Origin: Natrialbaceae archaeon Tc-Br11_E2g14
Lineage (GTDB): Archaea; Halobacteriota; Halobacteria; Halobacteriales; Natrialbaceae
Length of the DNA stretch: 64,000 nt
Direction: 5' to 3'
Assembly: GCA_001564275.1 (NCBI GenBank)
Contig: LKND01000002.1
Location: 23,456 to 87,455, forward strand
The translations under genes and the position numbers were made by a program. This document shows, one piece after another, positions 9,763-18,628 of this stretch (its first letter is position 1; every line of letters starts with the position of its first letter). The notes under the pieces are model-generated. The model ran no database searches, was not told where the DNA came from, and saw only the letters and a program-made list of their open reading frames with translations.

Positions 9763-9885
9763 TCACTACAGTAGCCACTGACCGTCGTTGCACAGACCCC
9801 CACGATACCATGGCGCAGAACCGGTTTGTCACCGGTTCTGCGCCGACTCGCTGTGAGGGGGCGTAAATCGGCTTCACTTGTCACT
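9763..9885 (+). repeat. F1 MITE-like nested palindrome, copy A
   Basis: gtagccactgaccgtcgttgcac...GGCGCAGAACCGGTttgtcACCGGTTCTGCGCC...gtgagggggcgtaaatcg; aligns without gaps to the reverse complement of 28003..28133. Confidence 0.85.
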
Positions 9886-9954
9886 GTCGGCCCGTTCGGG
9901 GCTCGAGACTCGCGTGGCCCTAGGATTATTTCGACGGCCTGCGTTGGCCCCGTC

Positions 9955-11400
9955 GTGCGACTCGTGCAACTGTCGGTCCCAGCGGGAAAGCGAGAGACCG
10001 TCCGGGACGTGCTCGAGGAGGAGGGGATCCCGTACGTCGAGACGGACGAGACCAGCGATCGTGAGTACGAGGCGGTGATCTACATGCCGCTGCCGGCTGG
10101 GATGGTCGAATCGACCCTCGACACGCTCGAGGCTCGCGGGGTCTCTGAAGGGGCTTACACTGTCGTGATCTCCGCCGAAACGGTCATCTCCGAGCAGTTC
10201 GATGCCCTCGAGGACGGCGACGAGGACGATGCCGTCGAGTCCTCGCGCATCTCGAGACAGGAACTCCAGGCTGAGGCCGTCTCGCTCACGCCGCCGTTCA
10301 GCGTCTACGTATTGATGACGGTGGTGAGCGCCGTCGTGGCGACAGCCGGGTTGTTGCTCGACTCGCCGGCAGTCGTCGTCGGTTCGATGGTGATTGCGCC
10401 ACTGATCGGGCCGGCACTCGGTGCGAGCGTTGGGTCAGTGATCGACGACAACGAACTCCTCCTCGAGAGCGTGAAATATCAGGCGCTGGGGGTCGGGTTG
10501 GCCATCGCCGCAGCGGCGGCGTTCGCGTGGCTGGTTCGACTCGGGAACGTCGTGCCACCGGGGCTCGTGATCGCCGAGGTTGGCGAAATCGAGGAGCGAC
10601 TCACGCCGGATCTACTCTCGCTGGCGGTGGCCCTCGGGGCCGGCGTCGCTGGCGTGGTCAGCATTGCGACCGGCATTTCGGTGGCCCTGGTCGGCGTGAT
10701 GATCGCGGCCGCCCTCATCCCGCCGGCCGCCGCGGCCGGTATCGCCATTGCCTGGGGGGAACCGGCAGCCGCCATCGGGTCGACGGTCCTCGTCTTCGTC
10801 AACGTCCTCTCGGTCAATCTCGCCGGCCTGATCACCCTCTGGTATCTGGGCTACCGCCCCGAACGGCTCTTCCAGCGCGACCGGGCATTCCGGCGCGTCC
10901 GCAAGCAAGTGGTCGGCCTGGTGGTCGTTGTGCTCGTCTTCTCGACGTTCCTCGGGGCAATCACCTACGGTGACTTCACCGCGGCCACCTTCGAAGAGGA
11001 CGCTCGAGGCGAGGCCGAGACACTGCTCGCGACCGAGGAGTACGCCGCCTACGAACTCATCGACATCGAGGTGCGGTTGGACGACAACTTCCCGTTCCGT
11101 AGCCCCGAGCGGGTCGTGGTCACGATTGGGGGACCACCCGACGCGGCCCCCGTCGGTATCGCCGCCGAACTCGAGGCGCGCATCTCGGCACACACCGACG
11201 CGCCGGTGGCCGTCGAGGTGCGGTACGTAGCGGTCATCTCGATCGAGGGGGCCGAGAGCGAGGCCGTCTCGAGTGCGTCCGTGGACGAGGCCGTCTCGAG
11301 TGCACCACCGGATTCCACGACGGCAATGGGGGCCGCCACGCTCTCGGGGATCGTTGCCACCACCCCTCCCTCCGATCGAGGGCCGACAGCCGACCGATAG
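9955..11400 (+). CDS. DUF389/TIGR00341 family membrane protein
   Basis: VRLVQLSVPAGKRETVRDVLEEEGI...; multi-TM core SPAVVVGSMVIAPLIGPALGASVG; GTG start at 9955. Confidence 0.85.
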   Translation: MRLVQLSVPAGKRETVRDVLEEEGIPYVETDETSDREYEAVIYMPLPAGMVESTLDTLEARGVSEGAYTVVISAETVISEQFDALEDGDEDDAVESSRISRQELQAEAVSLTPPFSVYVLMTVVSAVVATAGLLLDSPAVVVGSMVIAPLIGPALGASVGSVIDDNELLLESVKYQALGVGLAIAAAAAFAWLVRLGNVVPPGLVIAEVGEIEERLTPDLLSLAVALGAGVAGVVSIATGISVALVGVMIAAALIPPAAAAGIAIAWGEPAAAIGSTVLVFVNVLSVNLAGLITLWYLGYRPERLFQRDRAFRRVRKQVVGLVVVVLVFSTFLGAITYGDFTAATFEEDARGEAETLLATEEYAAYELIDIEVRLDDNFPFRSPERVVVTIGGPPDAAPVGIAAELEARISAHTDAPVAVEVRYVAVISIEGAESEAVSSASVDEAVSSAPPDSTTAMGAATLSGIVATTPPSDRGPTADR

Positions 11401-11503
11401 CTCGGTCCAGTGACGACGGTCTCACCTGGGTCGTTCTCCTCACACCGTCGATCGTCCGCTATGGGGTCGGCGATCGGCACTACACAGGGGCAAGCCTCCC
11501 ACT

Positions 11504-11587
11504 CATACGGATTGCTGTAACTTTTTACCGGTGATTGCCGACCCGGTATGGGCAATCACCGGTAAGAGACTACAGTAAACCGTATCA
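11504..11587 (+). repeat. F2 hairpin repeat, copy 2 (best conserved)
   Basis: catacggattgctgtaactttTTACCGGTGATTGCCgacccggtatgGGCAATCACCGGTAAgagactacagtaaaccgtatca; 15-bp perfect inner arms (11525..11539 / 11551..11565) and near-perfect outer arms. Confidence 0.92.
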
Positions 11588-11833
11588 ATCGTCACTAGTG
11601 ACGGCCCAGTCGAACGTCAACGTAACCGTCTCGCGTTTCTTTTTCAACATCGGTGACCGTTCTCGCACGTCTACCTCGTAGGTCACCTCGTCGGCTGGAG
11701 AGAGCGTCACCTGCTTGTTGCCGACCGGAACGGTCGCCTGTCCATCACCGCGCATCTGGTGGGCAAGCTCCTCGAGTCGGTCTGCCACCTCGTCTGGGGG
11801 GAGCGTTTCCTTTGCGGTCGTCTTTTCGCCCAT
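11585..11833 (-). CDS. amphi-Trp domain protein
   Basis: MGEKTTAKETLPPDEVADRLEELAHQMRGDGQATVPVGNKQVTLSPADEVTYEVDVRERSPMLKKKRETVTLTFDWAVTSDD; start reassigned to 11833. Confidence 0.85.
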   Translation of the reverse strand: MGEKTTAKETLPPDEVADRLEELAHQMRGDGQATVPVGNKQVTLSPADEVTYEVDVRERSPMLKKKRETVTLTFDWAVTSDD

Positions 11834-12140
11834 GGCTGATCTCCCACCGACTGCCGACAAAAAACCCCTACCCGTATGCTGGTGTTGTCTCCCGTTATGG
11901 TGGCCTTTCTCGGGGCGACCGTTCCCGGATGCGTTCTCATCCGCCTCGAGGCCGACATCCGAATCGGTACCCCTCGTCGCGACGGTTTCCGTGCGGCGTC
12001 TCACACCGAGTGCGTCCTCGCCAGTCGCCACCGGTGGGATGCGGTGTCGGTGAGGACGCTTCGATCACTGCTTCCAGTGGAGGCGGAACCCTCTGGAGAC
12101 GAAATCTTCAAGATGCTGACTTGCAATCGCAGAGTAGAGC

Positions 12141-13304
12141 ATGCACCCCGAGAAGGGGACCCGAGTGGCTTCCGACGAGCGAATCACCAGATTGCACGAG
12201 GTCGTGCCGGAGTTACAGTCGGCGTCGACGGACCGGGAGGTTTTCGAGGCAATCATCGACGCCGCGGTCAAGACGCTCGGCTTCGATTCGTGTGCCGTCT
12301 CCGTCCCCGACGACGACGTGTTCGACGAACGTGTCGTGTCGGAGTCGGCACCGTTCGACGAGGGGACCCGCTCGTATCGACTCGACGAGGGACTCATCGG
12401 GAAGGCCTACCAGGAGGGCGATAGTATCCTCGTCGACGACGCGTTCGAAAACGAAGATGCAAAGCCCAGCGACGAGTCGATCGTCTCGGGACTTACCGTG
12501 CCACTCGAAGAGCGGGCCGTCTTCCAGGGATACGCCAACGAGGCCGGCAGGTTCGACGAGAGCGATCTGGAGGTGGCAGAACTGCTCTGTGCGCACGCAG
12601 CCGCGGCACTCGAGCGCATCGAACGGGAACAGAAGCTGCAGCGAAAGAACGAGCAACTCGAGCAGTTTGCGGACTTCGTCAGCCACGACCTCCGGAACCC
12701 GCTAAACGTCGCCGAATTGCGGCTGGAACTCGCTCGAGAGGAGTGCGATTCAACCCACCTCGAGGACGTCACGTACGCCCTCGAGCGAATGGAGACGCTG
12801 ATCGAGGAATTACTGGCCCTCGCCAAGGCGGGGAGCCAGCTCAACGAAGTCGAGCCAATCGCCCTCGACACGCTCGCCACCGCCTGCTGGCAGACGGTCG
12901 ATACCGGGGACGCGACGCTCGTTGTCGGGACGACACAGACGGTCAAGGCGGATCGGAACCGGCTGCGTCAACTCCTCGAAAATCTCTTTCGAAACGCTAT
13001 CGAACACGGTTCCGTGGATCCCGATTCGGTACCGGGCGGAGACGGTGCTCGGGACGCCAGTTGTGGTGGACCCGTGACGATCACCGTGGGCGATCTCGAG
13101 GCTGACGGATTTTTCGTCGCTGACGACGGTCCGGGGATCCCTACAGCCCACCGGGAGACGGTGTTCGAGAGCGGTTACTCGACGGCCACCGATGGAACTG
13201 GCTACGGGCTGGCAATCGTCGCGGAGATCGTGAAAGCCCACGACTGGTCGGTGGCGCTCACAGAGAGTGCAGCCGGAGGCGCACGGTTCGAGATCTCGAC
13301 TTGA
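12141..13304 (+). CDS. GAF-domain sensor histidine kinase
   Basis: GAF region; H-box FVSHDLRNPLNVAELRL; N/G boxes NLFRNAIEHG, DDGPGIP, GTGYGLAIV. Confidence 0.92.
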   Translation: MHPEKGTRVASDERITRLHEVVPELQSASTDREVFEAIIDAAVKTLGFDSCAVSVPDDDVFDERVVSESAPFDEGTRSYRLDEGLIGKAYQEGDSILVDDAFENEDAKPSDESIVSGLTVPLEERAVFQGYANEAGRFDESDLEVAELLCAHAAAALERIEREQKLQRKNEQLEQFADFVSHDLRNPLNVAELRLELAREECDSTHLEDVTYALERMETLIEELLALAKAGSQLNEVEPIALDTLATACWQTVDTGDATLVVGTTQTVKADRNRLRQLLENLFRNAIEHGSVDPDSVPGGDGARDASCGGPVTITVGDLEADGFFVADDGPGIPTAHRETVFESGYSTATDGTGYGLAIVAEIVKAHDWSVALTESAAGGARFEIST

Positions 13305-13395
13305 CGCTCGCCAGCGTCGACCCGTGGAGCCCGTGAGCGGCGTCGTGAGTGCAGCCACGATCGATGATCGGCCTGCACGCCCAGCCCCGGCCCCT

Positions 13396-13479
13396 CGATG
13401 CCCGGTCTCTACCGCTCACTCTCCAGTCTCTGAGCTTCAGTGTCCGGTCTCAACTGCTCAGTCCTCAGTCTCGAGCCCT
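13396..13479 (+). repeat. Degenerate tandem repeat, 2 x 42 bp
   Basis: cgatgcccggtctctaccgctcactctccagtctctgagctt / cagtgtccggtctcaactgctcagtcctcagtctcgagccct, about two-thirds identical by eye. Confidence 0.5.
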
Positions 13480-13557
13480 CGACGCCCTGCGGTCACGTCT
13501 CACCCGAGCTCGGGGGACAGAACGCTCGATCAAGGATCAAAACAGCCGCCGTACGCC

Positions 13558-15027
13558 TCACTCGAGCGCGCCGGCGACGATGGCCTGCCCGGCCTCGAGC
13601 AACTCGCCAACGCGACGCTCGCTCTCGGCTTCGGCGTACACCCGAAGGACGGGTTCGGTACCGCTGGGACGCACGAGCACCCACGAACCGTCCGCGAGGG
13701 CGAGTTTGAACCCATCAGCAGCGTTGATGCCCTCGACGGCGGTGCCCGCGACCGAATTGGGGATCTCGGATTCGAGTGTCGCCAGCACCTCGGCCTTTCG
13801 CTCATCGGGACAGGGAACGCTCGTCTTCTCCTGCACGACGGTGCCGTGTGTCTCGAGCAACCGGTCGACACGCTCGTCGATCGCCTCCCGCTCGTGCATG
13901 CAGGCCGCAAGCAGAGCGATCATAACGCCGTCTTTCTCCCGGACGTGGCCGCGGACGGTGAACCCGCCGGACTCTTCACCGCCGATGAGGGCATCGTGGT
14001 CGGCCATCGCCTCGGCGACCCACTTGAACCCGACGGGCACCTCGTGGACGACCTCGCCGTGGGTGGCGGCGATCCGATCGAGCAGGTAGGTCGTCGACAC
14101 CGTACGCACCACCGCTCCGGCGTCGTTGTCGAGCAGGAAGTCATAGAGTGCGGCGAACAGCAGGTTCTCGTCGAGATAGCCCCGCTCGGGAGTGACGACG
14201 GCGATGCGGTCGGCGTCGCCGTCGTTGGCGATCCCCAGGTCCGCCCCACCCTCGGTGACGGCCTCGATCAGTCCCTCGAGGTGTTCGGCTGCCGGTTCCG
14301 GGGCCCCGCCACCGAATGTGGGGTCTCGTTCACACCGCAGGCGCTCGACGGACGCGCCCGCTCGTTCGAGCAGGGCGTCGGTAGTGTCCCGGCCGCTACC
14401 GTGGATGGCGTCGTAGGCGACGGTGACCTCCTCGAGGGGTGGTGTCCCGGGTCCACCCCACCTCGTGGTGGCGTCGCTGACGTCGTCCCGGCCGTCGACG
14501 TCGGTTCCGCCCTCGGACTCCGTGTCGAGGAGGTGCCCGACGAGGGATAGGCAGGCCGCCGCGTGGTCGGTCACGAGGTCGACTTCCCTGACGGTCCCGT
14601 GGTCGGCTTCGGGGAGCGCCGTCGGCTCGGCCAGGTTGTCCGCCACTCTGTCCATCACCCCGGGGAGTGCCGGCGCGCCGTCGTGTGGGATGAACTTGAT
14701 CCCGTTGTACGACGGTGGATTGTGCGAGGCCGTTATCACGACGGCACCCGAACAGCCACGGTCGACGACCGCGAAGGCACACAGCGGCGTCGGTCGGTCG
14801 CGATCGCTCAACAGGACGTCGAAGCCGTTCGCACAGAGGACTCGAGAGACCTCCTCGGCGAACTCGAGGCTGGTTTCTCGGGCATCGTAGCCGACGACGA
14901 CGGGTTCGGTGTGGCCGTCTGCACGCAGGGCCGTCGCGATGCCCTGTGCCACCGCACGCACCCGCGGTGTGGTGAACGTTTCGAGGGGGGCTCGCCAACC
15001 GTCGGTGCCGAAGCTGATCGCATCCAT
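13558..15027 (-). CDS. Phosphohexomutase (phosphoglucomutase/phosphomannomutase family)
   Basis: MDAISFGTDGWRAP; ITASHNPPSYNGIK; NDGDADRIAVV; GGEESGG; RPSGTEPVLRVYAEA. Confidence 0.93.
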   Translation of the reverse strand: MDAISFGTDGWRAPLETFTTPRVRAVAQGIATALRADGHTEPVVVGYDARETSLEFAEEVSRVLCANGFDVLLSDRDRPTPLCAFAVVDRGCSGAVVITASHNPPSYNGIKFIPHDGAPALPGVMDRVADNLAEPTALPEADHGTVREVDLVTDHAAACLSLVGHLLDTESEGGTDVDGRDDVSDATTRWGGPGTPPLEEVTVAYDAIHGSGRDTTDALLERAGASVERLRCERDPTFGGGAPEPAAEHLEGLIEAVTEGGADLGIANDGDADRIAVVTPERGYLDENLLFAALYDFLLDNDAGAVVRTVSTTYLLDRIAATHGEVVHEVPVGFKWVAEAMADHDALIGGEESGGFTVRGHVREKDGVMIALLAACMHEREAIDERVDRLLETHGTVVQEKTSVPCPDERKAEVLATLESEIPNSVAGTAVEGINAADGFKLALADGSWVLVRPSGTEPVLRVYAEAESERRVGELLEAGQAIVAGALE

Positions 15028-15190
15028 ACACGAGTCTCATGGGGAGGTGGCAAAAACCCGGCGGGACCGGTGTCCGGTTGCAGTGGGTCGGTTTCGCCTG
15101 CGTGGAGCACCCGAAGCAACGGCGCTGACCCCCGAAGCCCAATCCGTCGGAACCCGAGATGGTTTTACAGGTGGATACGATAGATCCGGT

Positions 15191-15781
15191 ATGAGTTCGA
15201 CACCCACTATTCTCGCCGTCTCGGGCAGTCTCCGCGACGAGAGTTACACTCGGACGGCCCTCGGGTACGTCCTCGAGGCGGCGGCCGACGCGGGTGCCGA
15301 CACCCGACTGCTGGACCTTCGGGAGTACGACCTCCCGCTGTACGACCCAGACGTAGACGACCAGGGTGACGGCGCCGAGGTGAAACGTCTCACCCGCGAG
15401 GCTGACGCTCTCGCTCTTGGGACTCCCGTCTACCACGGCTCGTACTCGGCGACCCTGAAGAACTACCACGATTACTGCGGTTGGGACGAGTACGAGGACA
15501 CTACCGTCGGGCTGCTCGCGACTGCCGGCGGCGGCAGTTACGGGTCGACGCTGGACCACCTCCGGATCACCGTTCGTGGGGTCCACGGATGGGTCCTCCC
15601 CCACCAGGTCGGCATTCGCAAGGCCTCGAAGCGGTTCGAACACGAACCGGATGCCATCGACCAGCGTGCGTTCATCGACGAGAAACTCGAGGAGCGTACG
15701 CGAAAGTTGGGACGGATGCTCACCGAGTACGCCTTCATCACCCCGGACGTCACCTCGCCGCGGACGGCGGCCAACGATTGA
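15191..15781 (+). CDS. NADPH-dependent FMN reductase family
   Basis: ILAVSGSLRDESYTRTAL; LGTPVYHGSYSATLKNYHDY. Confidence 0.9.
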   Translation: MSSTPTILAVSGSLRDESYTRTALGYVLEAAADAGADTRLLDLREYDLPLYDPDVDDQGDGAEVKRLTREADALALGTPVYHGSYSATLKNYHDYCGWDEYEDTTVGLLATAGGGSYGSTLDHLRITVRGVHGWVLPHQVGIRKASKRFEHEPDAIDQRAFIDEKLEERTRKLGRMLTEYAFITPDVTSPRTAAND

Positions 15782-15924
15782 AACGGTTCGGAATGCTGAT
15801 CTATCACGTAGATTTAGGAGGGGTTCCGAAGGGAGGCCAGCCAGGCATATGCGGTTGCTCGGCACCGTGGGCGACGATGACCTCGAGACCAGCGTCAATC
15901 GGCTAAAGCCCCGTTCTCCCCCGA

Positions 15925-16182
15925 TTACGACTCGAGGTCGACCAATCGCTCCTTCTGTGGACGGCGCAGTTGCTTGATCTCGTACTCGCGAGCCATCGCC
16001 GTCGATCGGTCACCGTAGCGTTCCCGGTGGACGACCCTGACTGGCGTTCGCCCACGGGTGTACTTCGCGCCGGTGCCGGCGTTGTGTTCCTCGACCCGTC
16101 GCTCGAGGTCGGTCGTGTAGCCGGTGTAGAGGCTCCCGTCGTCACACTCGAGCACGTAGACGACGTGGTCGTCCGTGGGCAT
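15925..16182 (-). CDS. GIY-YIG nuclease domain protein
   Basis: HVVYVLECDDGSLYTGYTTDLERRVEEHNAGTGAKYTRGRTPVRVVHRE. Confidence 0.92.
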   Translation of the reverse strand: MPTDDHVVYVLECDDGSLYTGYTTDLERRVEEHNAGTGAKYTRGRTPVRVVHRERYGDRSTAMAREYEIKQLRRPQKERLVDLES

Positions 16183-16288
16183 CGCTCGTGGGTACGGGTG
16201 GCGACGTCAAAAGTGCTAGTCGTGGGGTCCGCCGGGGGCTCCGGTCCGTCGCACTGGTACAGTGGGCGGTACGGGTTTCGGGTAGCGG

Positions 16289-16438
16289 TCAGGTTCCGCG
16301 GGCGCGTTCTCTCGCGACTTCCGCGATGCCTGCGTTGGCCGAACAGCTGATACACGCGTGGATGTCTCCGTTTTCGTCGGCGAAGACGCGTGCGAACCGT
16401 TCGGAGACGTGCGCGCCGCAATGATTACACGTTGGCAT
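16289..16438 (-). CDS. 49-aa zinc-binding small protein (haloarchaeal CxxC...CxxC; DUF7563-like)
   Basis: MPTCNHCGAHVSERFARVFADENGDIHACISCSANAGIAEVARERARGT; below the 60-aa cutoff of the track. Confidence 0.8.
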   Translation of the reverse strand: MPTCNHCGAHVSERFARVFADENGDIHACISCSANAGIAEVARERARGT

Positions 16439-16564
16439 GGTGTCGCCGGTGTGCCCCGGCATTTCATACTACATGGAGTCCACATAAATAGGCTTGCCCA
16501 AACGCTGTTAACTTTTCCACTATCGGAAGATTTTCTTACCCTGTTCAAATCAACTCTTTCCAAT

Positions 16565-17338
16565 TCACGCACCGTTGATCGCTCGAGCGATGAGCGTCGC
16601 CTGCGCGCCCGCGACGAATCCGGCGTCGATGTTGACCGCCGTGAGGACGGTACAGGACTGCAAAAGCCCCGAGAGTGCGGCCTCACCGTCCCCACCGTGT
16701 CCGTAGCCACTCGAGACCGGCAGCCCGATCACTGGGGTATCCACCAATCCAGCGACGACCGTCGGCAGTGCCCCCTCTCGACCGGCAGCGATAACGAGCA
16801 CGTCCGCCCCCCGGAGCACCTCGAGGTGGTCGATGACGCGTGCCAGCGAGGCGACGCCGACGTCGTCGATTCGCTCGACGTCGAGACCGGCGTCGAGACA
16901 GACGAGGTGGGCCTCGTCGGCGACCGGGCCGTCGACTGTGCCCGCGGTGACGATCCCGACCGTCGCTTCGAGCGAGGGGCGTTCGTATGCGGCCGCCCTC
17001 GCGAGGAGGGTGCCGGCTCGTCGGTCGACGGCGATCGGCCCCTCGCCGTTCTCGCCAGGGATTTCGGCGGCCGCGAGAAACTCCTCGAGGGCCGCGGCCG
17101 CGTCCGTCTCCAACCGGGTCACGAGTGCCCGCCCCTCCGTCTCGAGGGCGGTCACGGCGAGTTCGCGCACCTGGTCGGTGGTCTTTCCCTCCGCGAGGAT
17201 GGCCTCCGGGATCCCCCGGCGGCTCGTCCGTGCCGCATCGAAGCGCCCCGCCTCGCCGGTCGCGTACCCCGTGAGTTTGGCCTCGGCCGCCGCTGGCGAG
17301 CACTCGCCCGCGGCAACGGCCTCGAGTATGTCGCGCAT
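16565..17338 (-). CDS. larB: LarB / CpmA-like nickel-pincer cofactor biosynthesis carboxylase
   Basis: MRDILEAVAAGECSPAAAEAKL; VGIVTAGTVDGPVADEAHL; DVLVIAAGREGALPTVVAGLVDTPVIGLPVSSGYG. Confidence 0.88.
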   Translation of the reverse strand: MRDILEAVAAGECSPAAAEAKLTGYATGEAGRFDAARTSRRGIPEAILAEGKTTDQVRELAVTALETEGRALVTRLETDAAAALEEFLAAAEIPGENGEGPIAVDRRAGTLLARAAAYERPSLEATVGIVTAGTVDGPVADEAHLVCLDAGLDVERIDDVGVASLARVIDHLEVLRGADVLVIAAGREGALPTVVAGLVDTPVIGLPVSSGYGHGGDGEAALSGLLQSCTVLTAVNIDAGFVAGAQATLIARAINGA

Positions 17339-17439
17339 GGTTGCTATCGACGCCGAACCCACTCGAATGCGTCGCTCGCCGCCGCCGTTGGCCCGGGGTT
17401 TCGCCGGCCTTATTTCGCTGCCCCCGGAATCACCGACCA

Positions 17440-18555
17440 GTGACTCCGTGGAACCAGGCTCGGGGTGACGAGCGCAACACGGCCGTCCTCGCGTCTCGAG
17501 GCGATTTCGAGGGGCCACAGCGTCCGCCTTCGACCGCCTGGACCACCGAGGTCCGTGGCTCGATCGACTGTCCACTCGTCGTCGATCGGGATACGGTCTA
17601 CGTCGGCACCAGCGAGGGAGAACTCACGGCACTCGACTTCCAGGGCCGTCGGCGCTGGACGTATCGGATTGACGTCCCCACGGTCGATCCACCCGCGGTA
17701 TCGGGCCACCGTCTCGTCTGCCCGTGTCGCGACCACCTGCTCGCCATCGACGCGCCCTCGGGGGACCTCGAGTGGGAGCGATCCGTCGATGGCCTCTACA
17801 CGACACCGCCGACTGTCGACGGCGACCTCGTGCTCGTCGGTGACAACCGCGGCCTCACCGCGTTACACGCCGAGACCGGCGGCGAAATCTGGCGAACCGA
17901 CCTCGAGGGACCGCCGGTCGGTGCCCCCGCGGTCGACGACGAGCGGGTCTACGTCGGCACCCGGGAGGAGACGGTCCAGGCGCTCGAGTTGGGTTCGGGC
18001 GAGGAGGTCTGGAGCGCGCCCACCGACGGCACGGTCGTCGGCGGACCGACTCGTGCCGACGATCGAGTGTACGTCGCCGACGACGATGGCACGGTGCTCG
18101 CACTCGGTGCCGAGACGGGCCAGACCTTCTTCACCCACCAGATTCGCGGGGCGTTCGCCGGTGCGCCGACGGTGCTCGAGGGCGAGGACACGCTGTACGT
18201 ACGCGGTGTTGACGACACCCTCCACGTCACCGATACGACCTTCGGCAACCGGAAGGTTCGGGGCCTCCTCTTTTCGAAGCCGGGCCTCTCGCTGGACGCG
18301 CCGGCGACGACCGACCCGATCGTCGTGGGGACCGTGGTCCTCGTCGCGGACGAACGCGGCGGCCTCTACGGTATCGACGCCCTCGACCCGGATTTCGTCT
18401 GGCATACCTCGCTCGAGTCGGCGATTTCGGGAACGCCGGCCCTGGAGGCTCAGGTGACGGCGAGTGGCCTCCAGGAGACGGGTCACGCCGAACGGGGGCG
18501 ACTCTTCCTCGGCGATACAGCAGGTGCTGTTAGCTGTCTGAACTGGGGCGAGTGA
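17440..18555 (+). CDS. PQQ-like beta-propeller repeat protein
   Basis: Repeated VYVGTSEGELTALDFQGRRRWTY / VYVADDDGTVLALGAETG blades; probable GTG start at 17440. Confidence 0.85.
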   Translation: MTPWNQARGDERNTAVLASRGDFEGPQRPPSTAWTTEVRGSIDCPLVVDRDTVYVGTSEGELTALDFQGRRRWTYRIDVPTVDPPAVSGHRLVCPCRDHLLAIDAPSGDLEWERSVDGLYTTPPTVDGDLVLVGDNRGLTALHAETGGEIWRTDLEGPPVGAPAVDDERVYVGTREETVQALELGSGEEVWSAPTDGTVVGGPTRADDRVYVADDDGTVLALGAETGQTFFTHQIRGAFAGAPTVLEGEDTLYVRGVDDTLHVTDTTFGNRKVRGLLFSKPGLSLDAPATTDPIVVGTVVLVADERGGLYGIDALDPDFVWHTSLESAISGTPALEAQVTASGLQETGHAERGRLFLGDTAGAVSCLNWGE

Positions 18556-18628
18556 GCTCCAGCAGGCGATCCGTCCTGTCAGATGGGGCACCCGACTTTT
18601 CAAGTGTTGTGACTGTCTCTGCTTCGGT

